Below are positions 30,227-38,427 of a stretch of DNA of 64,000 nt, one piece after another (within the stretch, counting starts at the first letter, position 1; each line of letters starts with the position of its first letter). Location: assembly GCF_014256275.1 (NCBI RefSeq), contig NZ_JACCFE010000002.1, forward strand, positions 7,069,501 through 7,133,500, written 5' to 3'. Made by a program: the position numbers and the translations under genes. This stretch comes from Rhodococcus sp. 4CII. GTDB taxonomy: Bacteria; Actinomycetota; Actinomycetes; Mycobacteriales; Mycobacteriaceae. The notes under the pieces were generated by a model. It was given only the letters and a program-made list of their open reading frames with translations. It did no database searches and was not told the DNA's origin.

Positions 30227-31504
30227 ATGGCTGAGTCATCGGTACTACCCGCAGATCTCGGCGCCGGCCCGGATCTCGAGCGGATAATCCTCGAGCACGC
30301 GTATCGCGGAGTGCACCTGCAAATCGTGCTCCGCGGCGTGCTCGCGCTCTTCATCGCGTTGACACTTCTGTTCGTCCCGCCCATGCACGATGCGGGCGTG
30401 TGCCTGGCGATCCTGATCTGCTACGCGCTCTGGGCCGGCGGGCTCGCGCTGTGGACGCGACGAGGCGGGCCGGGGCCGGTGAACGCGATCTGGCTCGCTT
30501 TGTTCGTCGACCTCGCGGTGATCGGTTGTCTCACACTGCTGACCGGTATTGCGGCACAACAGAGTTGGACCGCAGATATACTCAGCAACGGATTGTTCGT
30601 GATCCCGCTCCTCGCCTGCACACAGCTACGGCCGGGTGTCTGTGCTTCCGTGGTGGCGCCCACGGTCCTGGTGTTCCTTGCCGCGAGTTGGGCCACGATG
30701 GCCTCGAACGAAGAACCCTGGTCGTCCATACTCCTCAGCACGATGGCACTCGCGGTTCTCTGTGCGGGCGCGGTCATGCTCAGCAGAATTCAACGATCCA
30801 GGGTGCTGACCATCGGTCACCTCGTCCGCGACCGCACCGCCCTGCTCGCCGAGTTGATGGGTCTCGAACAGCGTGAACGCCGTGCATTGTCCGAGCAACT
30901 TCACGACGGGGCCCTTCAATACGTCCTGGCCGCGAAGATGGATCTCGATGATCTCACCGGCAGCGCCGATCCGGAAGCGGTCGATCGCATCACTCACGCA
31001 CTCGGTGAATCCGCAACCCTGCTCAGGGCCACCGTCTCCGAACTGCATCCCACCGTGCTCGATCATGTCGGTCTCGCCCGTGCACTCGGCGACCTCACTC
31101 GATCTGCCCAGGCGCGTGGCGGTTTCGACGTCGAACTGCTCACTTCGGACTGGGTCGACGACCTGCGCACCTCGGCCGATGACGTGCTGTTCAGCGCGGC
31201 ACGCGAGTTGCTCGGCAATGTGGTCAAACACGCTCAGGCCAACACCGTGCGGGTCGAGCTGACGCGGTCGGGGGAGCATGCGATCCTCGATATCGCCGAC
31301 GACGGATGCGGCATCTCCCGTGAGGCAATCGATCGAAGTCTCAGCGGAGGCCACATCGGACTGACCTCGCACGAACTCAGGGTCGTCGCGGCCGGAGGCA
31401 GCTTTTCGGTGCACCCCGGACCTCGATCCGGGACGGTTGCCCACATCGAAATGCCGTTCGAGACCGCGGCAGCACCCGATTCACTCACGACCGCGGCGCT
31501 GTAG
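30227..31504 (+). CDS. membrane histidine kinase, NarL-class (HisKA_3), orphan
   Basis: A 425-aa protein from ATG 30227 (CGAGGAGGCCACCCC upstream). Residues about 30-190 form six hydrophobic helices with short loops, suggesting an intramembrane sensor. Then comes a HisKA_3 phosphoacceptor motif (RRALSEQLHDGALQYVLAAK, His in LHDG) and a HATPase domain (ELLGNVVKHAQANTV, DIADDGCGI, GGHIGLTSHELRV). This type usually partners a LuxR-type response regulator, but none is adjacent: the next gene is a methyltransferase. A -10-like TAGAAT at 30145 lacks a clear -35. Confidence 0.9.
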   Translation: MAESSVLPADLGAGPDLERIILEHAYRGVHLQIVLRGVLALFIALTLLFVPPMHDAGVCLAILICYALWAGGLALWTRRGGPGPVNAIWLALFVDLAVIGCLTLLTGIAAQQSWTADILSNGLFVIPLLACTQLRPGVCASVVAPTVLVFLAASWATMASNEEPWSSILLSTMALAVLCAGAVMLSRIQRSRVLTIGHLVRDRTALLAELMGLEQRERRALSEQLHDGALQYVLAAKMDLDDLTGSADPEAVDRITHALGESATLLRATVSELHPTVLDHVGLARALGDLTRSAQARGGFDVELLTSDWVDDLRTSADDVLFSAARELLGNVVKHAQANTVRVELTRSGEHAILDIADDGCGISREAIDRSLSGGHIGLTSHELRVVAAGGSFSVHPGPRSGTVAHIEMPFETAAAPDSLTTAAL

Positions 31505-31690
31505 CGGTGCCGGGGCGCAGATCGTAGGACAGGCGACCCGTGCGTCGAGCGTAGACTTGCGGCGTTCGGTCGATGCGCCCGCAGGCCAGGGAGTTCCGTG
31601 AGCCGGGGATGAACTCCCTGGCACCGCCGCCGATGTGTCCGGCCCGATGCCGCATTCGAATGTCGACGAGATCGGGAGGGTACGTTCGTG

Positions 31691-32566
31691 ATGCGAACCG
31701 ATGGAGACACCTGGGATATCGTCAGCAGCGTCGGCCTCACCGCACTGGGAGTGGCGACGTTCCGCGCGCTGGAGAGCGCCCGCCCCGATGCGTTGATCCG
31801 GGACGATTTCGCGCCGTGGTTCGTCGAGGCGGCGGGTGAACCGCATTTCACCGGCCTGCTGGCCGATCCGTCGTCGCTGGGTGACACGCCCTTCTCGGGT
31901 TTCATGGGCATGCGGACGCGGTTCTTCGACGAGTTCTTCACGTCGGCGGGGGTGTCGCAGGCGGTGATCCTGGCCGCCGGCCTGGACGCGCGGGCCTACC
32001 GACTGGATTGGGCGGCGAACACGACGGTCTTTGAGGTCGACCAGCCGAAGGTGCTCGAGTTCAAAGAGGAGGTGCTCGTCGAGCACGGTGCCAGGGCGAA
32101 GGCCGATCGTCGTCCGGTGGCCGTCGATCTGCGCGACGACTGGCCCGCAGCTCTCGAGGCGGTGGGGTTCCACCCCGGGAAACCGACAGCGTGGTCGGCG
32201 GAAGGGTTGCTCGCCTATCTCCCGGGCGCGGCGCACGACGCGTTGTTCGAGCGGATCGACGAACTGTCCGCTCCGGGTAGCCGCCTTGCCGTGGACAACT
32301 TTTCGGCGGGAACGGATGTGCGACGCTTCGACGCCATCAGGGCGAAGTACTTTCCGAAGGACCCGTTCGGTGACCTCGACGTGTCCCAATTGTTCTACGC
32401 TGACGAGCGGGCCGATCCGGTGCAATGGCTGACCGAGCGGGGTTGGTCGGTGCAGCGCGTCAACCCGCTCGAGTTGGCCGCGGCCTATGGGCGGCCGGTT
32501 CCGGATTTGCCCGAAGAGCTCACTGACCTGTCGAAGCGATCGTCGTATCTGACCGCGGTCAAATAG
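31691..32566 (+). CDS. class I SAM-dependent methyltransferase (COG3315 type)
   Basis: A 291-aa protein of the large mycobacterial/rhodococcal methyltransferase family: TALGVATFRALESARPDALI, SAM-binding QAVILAAGLDARAYRL, acidic residue for ribose in VFEVDQPKVLEFK, and the late motifs SAEGLLAYLP and GSRLAVDNF. These enzymes are often annotated as O-methyltransferases in polyketide or lipid metabolism; the substrate is unknown. ATG 31691 or the GTG just before it could start translation; both lie after GGGAGGGTACG. Confidence 0.88.
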   Translation: MRTDGDTWDIVSSVGLTALGVATFRALESARPDALIRDDFAPWFVEAAGEPHFTGLLADPSSLGDTPFSGFMGMRTRFFDEFFTSAGVSQAVILAAGLDARAYRLDWAANTTVFEVDQPKVLEFKEEVLVEHGARAKADRRPVAVDLRDDWPAALEAVGFHPGKPTAWSAEGLLAYLPGAAHDALFERIDELSAPGSRLAVDNFSAGTDVRRFDAIRAKYFPKDPFGDLDVSQLFYADERADPVQWLTERGWSVQRVNPLELAAAYGRPVPDLPEELTDLSKRSSYLTAVK

Positions 32567-32577
32567 ACGGTTCGCGG

Positions 32578-32610
32578 GGCCGGAAGGCGGCAGGGTCGTC
32601 TGGTCCGGCC
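32578..32610. terminator. bidirectional hairpin between convergent genes
   Basis: GGCCGGA (32578-32584) and TCCGGCC (32604-32610) pair across a 19-nt loop between the convergent methyltransferase and Mop genes. Confidence 0.5.
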
Positions 32611-32618
32611 GGCGGCGC

Positions 32619-32831
32619 CTACTCGACGCCGAGCATCACCTCGGTGGACTTCACGAGCACGGTGGCCGCGACACCGGCCTTCAGGCCGAGTTCCTCCACG
32701 GCCTCCTTCGTGATGGATGCGGTGACGATCTGCTCGCCTCCGTCGAGTTTCACTTTCACCGTCGCCATCACACTGCCGGGGGTGACGTCGATGATCGTGC
32801 CGGCGAGCTGGTTCCGGGTGGACAAGCGCAT
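32619..32831 (-). CDS. Mop-type molybdate-binding protein
   Basis: A 70-aa single TOBE/Mop domain (STRNQLAGTIIDVTPGSVMA, TVKVKLDGGEQIVTASITKE, LGLKAGVAATVLVKSTEVML). Such proteins bind molybdate or tungstate as oligomers and buffer it in the cytoplasm. ATG 32831 is preferred over ATG 32843 because it follows a GGAGGT site at proper distance. No molybdate transporter or cofactor gene is adjacent; the only molybdoenzyme trace in the window is the broken narG at 62 kb. Confidence 0.9.
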   Translation of the reverse strand: MRLSTRNQLAGTIIDVTPGSVMATVKVKLDGGEQIVTASITKEAVEELGLKAGVAATVLVKSTEVMLGVE

Positions 32832-33001
32832 GTGGACCTCCATCTACGGGGGATGGTTTCGACGCTAGCCGGGGCGGTCGCCCGACGTCGTGGATTTCGC
32901 GGGATGTCCGGGCACCGACTCCGGCAGGTGCTCCACGACCCCTCCTGGGCGTACGTCCACACCGTGCTCGAGGGGCTGCCATCACCCCCTACCATTCTTC
33001 G

Positions 33002-33664
33002 GTGACCGATTACGACGATCTCGACATGTTCGGTGGCCTCGACGCCGCCACCCTGCCACCCCGCCAGCAGCGGATCCTTGCCACGATCAGGGATTGGGTC
33101 GCTGCACACGGATGTACACCGAGCACCCGGCAGATCGGGGACGCGGTGGGCCTGCGGTCGACGTCGTCGGTGTCCCAGCATCTGAAGAGCCTCGAAGAAA
33201 AGGGCTTTCTCCGACGGGGCACGGCCATGGCTCGGCAATTGGATGTGCGACCGTTCCTCTCCGAGGCGAAGCGAGGGTCCTCCTCCGACAACATTGTCGC
33301 GGTGCCGGTGGTCGGCGACATCGCAGCCGGCGCACCGATCCTCGCGGAGGAGCATGCCGACGAGATGCTGACGCTCCCTCGCGAATTGGTCGGCTCCGGC
33401 ACCGTGTTCGGGCTGCGGGTACGCGGGGAGTCGATGATCGAGGCCGCGATCTGCGACGGCGATGTCGTCGTGGTGCGCCGCCAGGACGAAGCTCATTCCG
33501 GCGAGATCGTCGCCGCGATGATCGACGGCGAGGCCACGGTGAAGGTGCTCCGGCGCCGTGACGGTCACGTGTACCTCGAGCCCCGCAATTCGGCCTACAC
33601 CGTCATCGACGGCGACGACGCCGTCGTCCTGGGCAAGGTGGTATCGGTGATGCGCCGGATCTGA
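33002..33664 (+). CDS. lexA: LexA-family SOS repressor
   Basis: A 220-aa protein from GTG 33002. The N-terminal winged HTH (PPRQQRILATIRDWVAAHG, STRQIGDAVGLRSTSSVSQH) is followed by the cleavage site Ala109-Gly110 (GDIAAGAP) and a peptidase domain with Ser144 (GESMIE) and Lys181 (GEATVKVL), all required for RecA-stimulated self-cleavage. No CGAAC-type SOS box was seen in its upstream region, and the usual lexA neighbours are absent, so this may be a second LexA copy or may control a separate regulon. That is inference from one window. Confidence 0.93.
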   Translation: MTDYDDLDMFGGLDAATLPPRQQRILATIRDWVAAHGCTPSTRQIGDAVGLRSTSSVSQHLKSLEEKGFLRRGTAMARQLDVRPFLSEAKRGSSSDNIVAVPVVGDIAAGAPILAEEHADEMLTLPRELVGSGTVFGLRVRGESMIEAAICDGDVVVVRRQDEAHSGEIVAAMIDGEATVKVLRRRDGHVYLEPRNSAYTVIDGDDAVVLGKVVSVMRRI

Positions 33665-34253
33665 GGATCGTGGCACCCGAACCGTGCAGCGAGTCTCGCC
33701 GCCGTCACCCCGCGTCGTGTCAGTCGAAGGTGACGGCGGACGGGTTCGGTTCCAGGAGAGTGGTGACGGAGGTCGGCCCGAGGCCGATCTCCGGCCACCC
33801 CGCCGAGATCATGATGTCGTGCGGGCGATGTCCCACGCCCACGTCCGTGCGCCCTCCGGGTCGGACAGTGCGACACCGACACTGCCGCTGATCGGCGATT
33901 CGAGCGCCCCTGCCCGGTTCAGGTGACTCGGCGATGTACCGGGCGAAGGCCGTGGGGGCGGGCGGTACTACGACGGCACCTTCCAGGACGGCAGAACCCG
34001 ATGTGCTCGGGAGTCCTGTCTGCCGTGGCGCGGCGCACGTGGTAGGTGCTGCCGATAGGCACCCTAGGGAGGGAAATTTGTCATCTTGACGAAGATCCCG
34101 GCCGGCCGAATACTTTGCCTACAGGGTGGACCCCACCGGCATTCGACTCGGAGGTTCCGCACATCGCCGTTGTGAGAGAAAGACATCCGCGTCGTCCGTC
34201 GTGAACGCAACGGCGAATCCGGTCGCCCTGCATCACAGAACCGAGGTGCCGCG
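33665..34253. other. 589-bp region upstream of the kelch kinase
   Basis: No gene is assigned. On the minus strand, 33900-33715 has two short coding-like pieces in different frames (GSVGVALSDPEGARTWAWD; HDIMISAGWPEIGLG and following), possibly a relic. The right third carries the kinase promoter candidate and a leader of about 140 nt. Confidence 0.35.
34086..34114 (+). promoter_or_regulatory. candidate promoter of the kelch kinase
   Basis: TTGACG (34086-34091), a 17-bp spacer containing GGCCGGCC, and AATACT (34109-34114, four of six consensus bases). The start of transcription would leave a leader of about 130 nt. Confidence 0.4.
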
Positions 34254-37200
34254 ATGTCCGATCTCGACCCGGACGCGACCCGGGCGGCGGCGGTCCGCCC
34301 GGAGGGCCGTGGGATCGTGGCCGAGTTGGACGACGCCGGGTTCGCGGGCGCCGTGGAGGTGGGGCGAGGAGGCTTCGGTGTCGTGTACCGCGCTCTGCAG
34401 CGGTCACTCGGCCGGATCGTCGCGATCAAGGTCCTGACGTCGGACCTGGATCCCGCGAATCGTGAGCGTTTCCTGCGGGAGGGCTACGCGATGGGTGGGC
34501 TCTCCGGTCACCCGAACATCGTCAACATCTTGCAGGTCGGCGTGACCGACACCGGTCGCCCGTACATCGTCATGCACTACCATCCGCGCGATTCGCTGGC
34601 CGTGCAGATCCGCCGAGAAGGTCCGCTGCCGTGGCCCGAAGCGATCGGTATCGGGGTGAAATTGGCGGGAGCACTGGAGACGGCGCACCGGACCGGCACC
34701 CTGCATCGCGACATCAAACCCGCGAACGTCCTCCTCACCGACTACGGCGAGCCGCAGCTGACCGATTTCGGCATTGCACACATCGTCGGCGGCTACGAGA
34801 CTGCCACCGGCGGGTTCACGGGGTCACTGGCATTCACCGCGCCTGAAGTGCTCAACGGCGAATCGCCGACCACGCGATCCGACGTCTACGGATTGGGCGC
34901 GACGATCTATTCACTCATCGCGGGCCGGGCGGCATTCGAACGGAAATCCGGAGAGGAACTGATCGCGCAATTCGTGCGGATCAGCAGTCAGCCGGTACCG
35001 AACCTGCGCGCCCAGGGCATCCCCGACGTCGTGTGCGCCGCGATCGAGAGAGCGATGGCGACGACACCCTCGGCCCGCCCGGCCTCCGCCGAGGAGTTCG
35101 GTCACGAACTCCAAGCGGCGCAGCGACACGTCGGTTTGCGCTCGGACACGATGGCTCTGGCGCCCAAGGAAGCCGCGCACACGACCGATCCGCACCGGTC
35201 GGCAGCGGGTGACGGTACCGACCGACGGTTCCGGTACGAAGACGCGATCGTCGGCCCGCAGCAGCTTGCGGCACCGACCCATCAGATTCAGCCGGAGCCT
35301 CACCCGTCGGGCCCGTGGTTCTGGCCGCCGACAGACCCGCCACCCGCGCCGGTACGCACACGTCGACGCGGGATCCTGACCGTGCTCGCCCTCGTCGTCG
35401 TGCTCGCGCTCGCCGTCGGTGGCTATCTGGTGGTCAGAGAAGCATCCGGTCCGGGCGCCGCAGCACCGACCGCCGGGGATTCCAGCGCATCTCCCGCAAC
35501 CGACCCGACGGCGTCGTGGCGACCTGTCGCCGATGCCCGCGTTGCCCGCCAGCAGACGGCGACGACCGTCGCGGACGGCACGATCTGGGTCTTCGGAGGG
35601 TTGGACGACGACGGCGTCTCCGCGCGACAAGAGGGCTACGACCCGGCCATCGACACGTGGAAGGCCGGCCCCGACCTCCCGGTCCCGCTCAATCATGCGA
35701 TGGCCGTGACCTACAACGACGAACCCGTTCTGATCGGCGGGTGGAAAGCCGACGGCCAGAACCTGATCGCTGTCGCTTCCGACCGGGTGATGGCCATGCG
35801 TAATGGCCGGTGGGTGGATCTGCCCCCGATGAACGTGCCGCGGGCGGCCGGGGCGGCGGCGGTGGTGGGCGACCGGATCGTGGTGGCCGGGGGACAGGCA
35901 AACGGTGCGTTGGTGCCGACGACGGAGGTGTTCGACGGGACGAAGTGGACGACCGTGTCGGACATCCCGACTCCGCGGGAGCATCTGGCGGGGGTGTCGG
36001 ACGGGAAGTATTTCTATGCCGTGGGTGGGCGCGATCTCGCGGCGGATCAGAATTCCGGTGCGGTCGAGCGGTTCGATCCGGTGTCCGGGGTGTGGGTGTC
36101 GTTGCCGGCGTTGCCGACCCCTCGTGGCGGGTTGGGTGCGGCGTTCATCGACGGCCGGATCGTGGCGGTCGGTGGTGAGGAGCCGACGCGGGTGCTGTCG
36201 ACCGTCGAGGCGTTCGACGTGGTGTCGGGGACGTGGTCGTCGCTGCCGCCGCTGCGCACGCCCCGGCACGGAATGGCGGTCGGCGCGGTCGGCGACACGG
36301 TGTACGCGGTCGGTGGCGCCACCGAGCCGACCCACGCCGAATCGACGTCCGTGTCCGAGGCGCTGCAGATCGCGCCGCGCAAGACGCAATGGGCCCCGGC
36401 GTGGCGTTCCGTGAAGGATGCGCCGATCGCCCGCCAGCAGGCGGCGACGACCGTCGCCGACGGCACGATCTGGGTGCTCGGCGGTCTCGACAACGTGGGA
36501 TCGACTCCGAAGGTCGAGGGCAACGACCCGGCCATCGACACGTGGAAGGCCGGCCCCGACCTCCCGGTCCCGCTCAATCATGCGACGGCGGTCGCCTACG
36601 AGGGTGACCTGGTGGTACTCGGCGGATGGGTGCCGGACGGCCCGAACCTCACCGGGACCACGTCGGACCGTGTGCTTGCGCTGCGTAATGGCCGGTGGGT
36701 GGATCTGCCCCCGATGAACGTGCCGCGGGCGGCCGGGGCGGCGGCGGTGGTGGGCGACCGGATCGTGGTGGCCGGGGGACAGGCGAACGGTGCGTTGGTG
36801 CCGACGACGGAGGTGTTCGACGGGACGAAGTGGACGACCGTGTCGGACATCCCGACTCCGCGGGAGCATCTGGCGGGGGTGTCGGACGGGAAGTATTTCT
36901 ATGCCGTGGGTGGGCGCGATCTCGCGGCGGATCAGAATTCCGGTGCGGTCGAGCGGTTCGATCCGGTGTCCGGGGTGTGGGTGTCGTTGCCGGCGTTGCC
37001 GACCCCACGTGGCGGGTTGGGTGCGGCGTTCATCGACGGCCGGATCGTGGCGGTCGGTGGTGAGGAGCCGACGCGGGTGTTGTCGACCGTCGAGGCGTTC
37101 GACGTGGTGTCGGGGACGTGGTCGTCGCTGCCGCCGCTGCCCGTCGGGGTTCACGGGATGGCCGTCGCGACGGTAGGCCACACCCTCTACGCCATCGGCG

Positions 37201-37262
37201 GTGCGCTGCGGCCTTCGCACGCACAATCCACCGCGATCGGACAGGCTCTGGATTTCTGGTAG
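34254..37262 (+). CDS. transmembrane Ser/Thr kinase with two kelch propellers
   Basis: A 1002-aa receptor-type kinase. Residues about 28-295 are a Hanks kinase with all key residues: GRGGFGVVY, Lys59 in VAIK, Asp153 in HRDIKPAN, Asp171 in DFG. After a Pro-rich linker a single membrane helix lies at about 373-395, so the rest is outside the cell. Residues about 420-1002 contain twelve kelch-type units (for example DGTIWVFGGL, GDRIVVAGGQ, DGKYFYAVGGR, DGRIVAVGGE), six in each half, i.e. two six-bladed propellers. The kinase domain is close to the PknK-type one at 2.2 kb. Extracellular kelch sensors are unusual; known actinobacterial kinases use PASTA, NHL or similar domains. Ligand unknown. Confidence 0.92.
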   Translation: MSDLDPDATRAAAVRPEGRGIVAELDDAGFAGAVEVGRGGFGVVYRALQRSLGRIVAIKVLTSDLDPANRERFLREGYAMGGLSGHPNIVNILQVGVTDTGRPYIVMHYHPRDSLAVQIRREGPLPWPEAIGIGVKLAGALETAHRTGTLHRDIKPANVLLTDYGEPQLTDFGIAHIVGGYETATGGFTGSLAFTAPEVLNGESPTTRSDVYGLGATIYSLIAGRAAFERKSGEELIAQFVRISSQPVPNLRAQGIPDVVCAAIERAMATTPSARPASAEEFGHELQAAQRHVGLRSDTMALAPKEAAHTTDPHRSAAGDGTDRRFRYEDAIVGPQQLAAPTHQIQPEPHPSGPWFWPPTDPPPAPVRTRRRGILTVLALVVVLALAVGGYLVVREASGPGAAAPTAGDSSASPATDPTASWRPVADARVARQQTATTVADGTIWVFGGLDDDGVSARQEGYDPAIDTWKAGPDLPVPLNHAMAVTYNDEPVLIGGWKADGQNLIAVASDRVMAMRNGRWVDLPPMNVPRAAGAAAVVGDRIVVAGGQANGALVPTTEVFDGTKWTTVSDIPTPREHLAGVSDGKYFYAVGGRDLAADQNSGAVERFDPVSGVWVSLPALPTPRGGLGAAFIDGRIVAVGGEEPTRVLSTVEAFDVVSGTWSSLPPLRTPRHGMAVGAVGDTVYAVGGATEPTHAESTSVSEALQIAPRKTQWAPAWRSVKDAPIARQQAATTVADGTIWVLGGLDNVGSTPKVEGNDPAIDTWKAGPDLPVPLNHATAVAYEGDLVVLGGWVPDGPNLTGTTSDRVLALRNGRWVDLPPMNVPRAAGAAAVVGDRIVVAGGQANGALVPTTEVFDGTKWTTVSDIPTPREHLAGVSDGKYFYAVGGRDLAADQNSGAVERFDPVSGVWVSLPALPTPRGGLGAAFIDGRIVAVGGEEPTRVLSTVEAFDVVSGTWSSLPPLPVGVHGMAVATVGHTLYAIGGALRPSHAQSTAIGQALDFW
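35799..36255 (+). repeat. 457-bp near-identical direct repeat, copy 1 (first propeller)
   Basis: Matches 36684-37140 at a spacing of 885 bp with only three differences seen by eye, at 35904, 36121 and 36195, all synonymous. The flanks are more diverged, apart from a further identical block of about 60 bp (35640-35700 versus 36525-36585). Confidence 0.95.
36684..37140 (+). repeat. 457-bp near-identical direct repeat, copy 2 (second propeller)
   Basis: Partner of 35799-36255. The 885-bp period is exactly 295 codons, so recombination between copies would delete or add one whole propeller in frame. Confidence 0.95.
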
Positions 37263-37279
37263 GGATCGACCGGTCCGTG

Positions 37280-37474
37280 CTATCTCCGGATGAGGCTGTC
37301 GGACAGTCGAGCTTCCTTGGCCGCACGACTCGACGGGTCACAGCGGTACTGCCCGGTGGTGGTGTGGCGGTAGCCGGGCCCATCCTTGACGACGGTCTGC
37401 GCGCAGTAGCGGCATTCGTCACCGCGGGGCCCGAACCGGATGGTCTCGACGGTGGGGTACGTGTTGATGCTCAT
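37280..37474 (-). CDS. small Cys-containing hypothetical protein
   Basis: A 64-aa protein from ATG 37474 (GAACGAGAG upstream). It has CRYCAQ and a later Cys (GQYRCDPSS), with His between, so it may bind zinc. It resembles small actinobacterial proteins of unknown function. It follows the next upstream gene (stop at 37515) by 40 bp on the same strand, so both probably form a small operon. Confidence 0.6.
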   Translation of the reverse strand: MSINTYPTVETIRFGPRGDECRYCAQTVVKDGPGYRHTTTGQYRCDPSSRAAKEARLSDSLIRR

Positions 37475-37514
37475 TGCTCTCGTTCTTCGGTGTGGTCGGT
37501 CGACAAAGTGGCGG

Positions 37515-37844
37515 TTACGCGTATTCGGCGGCGGGGGCGGCCGAACCTGCACGGTCGGCTCGGTCGAGCGCGTCCCACGCGAGGTCGTAGCGTTTGAGGG
37601 TCATCTCGTCCGCTTCCGCGAGCAGTGCCTCCAGAAGGGAGTGCGGATCGTCCTGCCAGGACTGCAGGGCGGTCGCGACCGTGCGATTGGTGAACAGCCC
37701 CGACTGCCCCAGCGCCTGACCCCACTCGTCGAACAGGCCGTGGTGGATGCGTTCGACGGCGTCGTAGTCGAATCCTTCGGCGACGAAGTCGCGAGAGAAT
37801 GTCGCTGTGACGTAGTCACCGCAGGTAATCGGTACTGCATTCAT
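37515..37844 (-). CDS. hypothetical protein
   Basis: A 109-aa acidic protein starting at ATG 37844 (GGAAGG upstream; a GTG at 37856 is an alternative). It has no membrane segment or recognised motif (VTATFSRDFVAEGFDYDAVE; HGLFDEWGQALGQSGLF; EADEMTLKRYDLAWDALDRA). Ala-rich C-terminus. It is the first gene of the leftward pair. Confidence 0.6.
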   Translation of the reverse strand: MNAVPITCGDYVTATFSRDFVAEGFDYDAVERIHHGLFDEWGQALGQSGLFTNRTVATALQSWQDDPHSLLEALLAEADEMTLKRYDLAWDALDRADRAGSAAPAAEYA

Positions 37845-38427
37845 CGGTGCGGGCACCTTCCGTGACTGGCGAAGTACGGGCCGTCGTGGAGCCCCGGTTC
37901 GCGACTATGAGACACGTCACATCATTCCCTGGCTCGGGTAGGTGGGACATCGGCCGAACTACCGGGGGGCATACCTGTTTTTCGTCCTACGTAGCGCTGA
38001 CCTGGACTCGCAGGGTCCGGCGGCAGTCGAAATCGATGAGCGCGCGGCATTGCGGTGGACCCTGCTGCGCGCGTAGATTGAGGGTGCGGACCGAAAGAGT
38101 AATCGGAAACGGTGAAACACTCGGAATGCAGAGATCCGGCCGAGAATGTGAACGCATTCCCGGCCGAACCCCTGTCCGGGGCAGGTTCGGCCGGTCTCCG
38201 GCGCGACCGGACACAGAGCAAATTCACGCGCCCCACGCCCGACCAATTCTTCCGCTCGGATGCGGCCACATCGCATGCGACCTTCCCGCGTGGGTGAGGG
38301 CGGTGCCGGAAGCTTCCCCGCGCGAGCGATCCGCCGCGACCGCCTAGACTTCACGGGTGGAGGCGGTCCGACCGCCCCGGTGCACAGTTCCGCAGACGCG
38401 GCCATTTTCGAGCGGCGGAGAGTGACG
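37845..38427. other. 583-bp divergent intergenic region
   Basis: It separates the leftward small genes from the rightward pseudokinase. No gene is supported. It contains a strong RNA-folding element (38137-38193). An open frame runs in phase into the pseudokinase from 38260, but the start at 38428 has the better ribosome site. Confidence 0.5.
38137..38193 (+). ncRNA. two overlapping, mutually exclusive hairpins
   Basis: Hairpin A: CGGCCG-A-GAATG (38137-38148) with CATTC-C-CGGCCG (38155-38166). Hairpin B: CGGCCGAACC (38161-38170) with GGTTCGGCCG (38184-38193). The CGGCCG at 38161-38166 is needed by both, so only one can form. This is the geometry of an attenuator or switch. It lies 235 nt before the pseudokinase start. 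Confidence 0.4.

Noticed and set aside
35799..37140. CRISPR or mobile-element reading of the long repeats
   Set aside because: Only two copies, both inside one protein-coding frame with kelch motifs.
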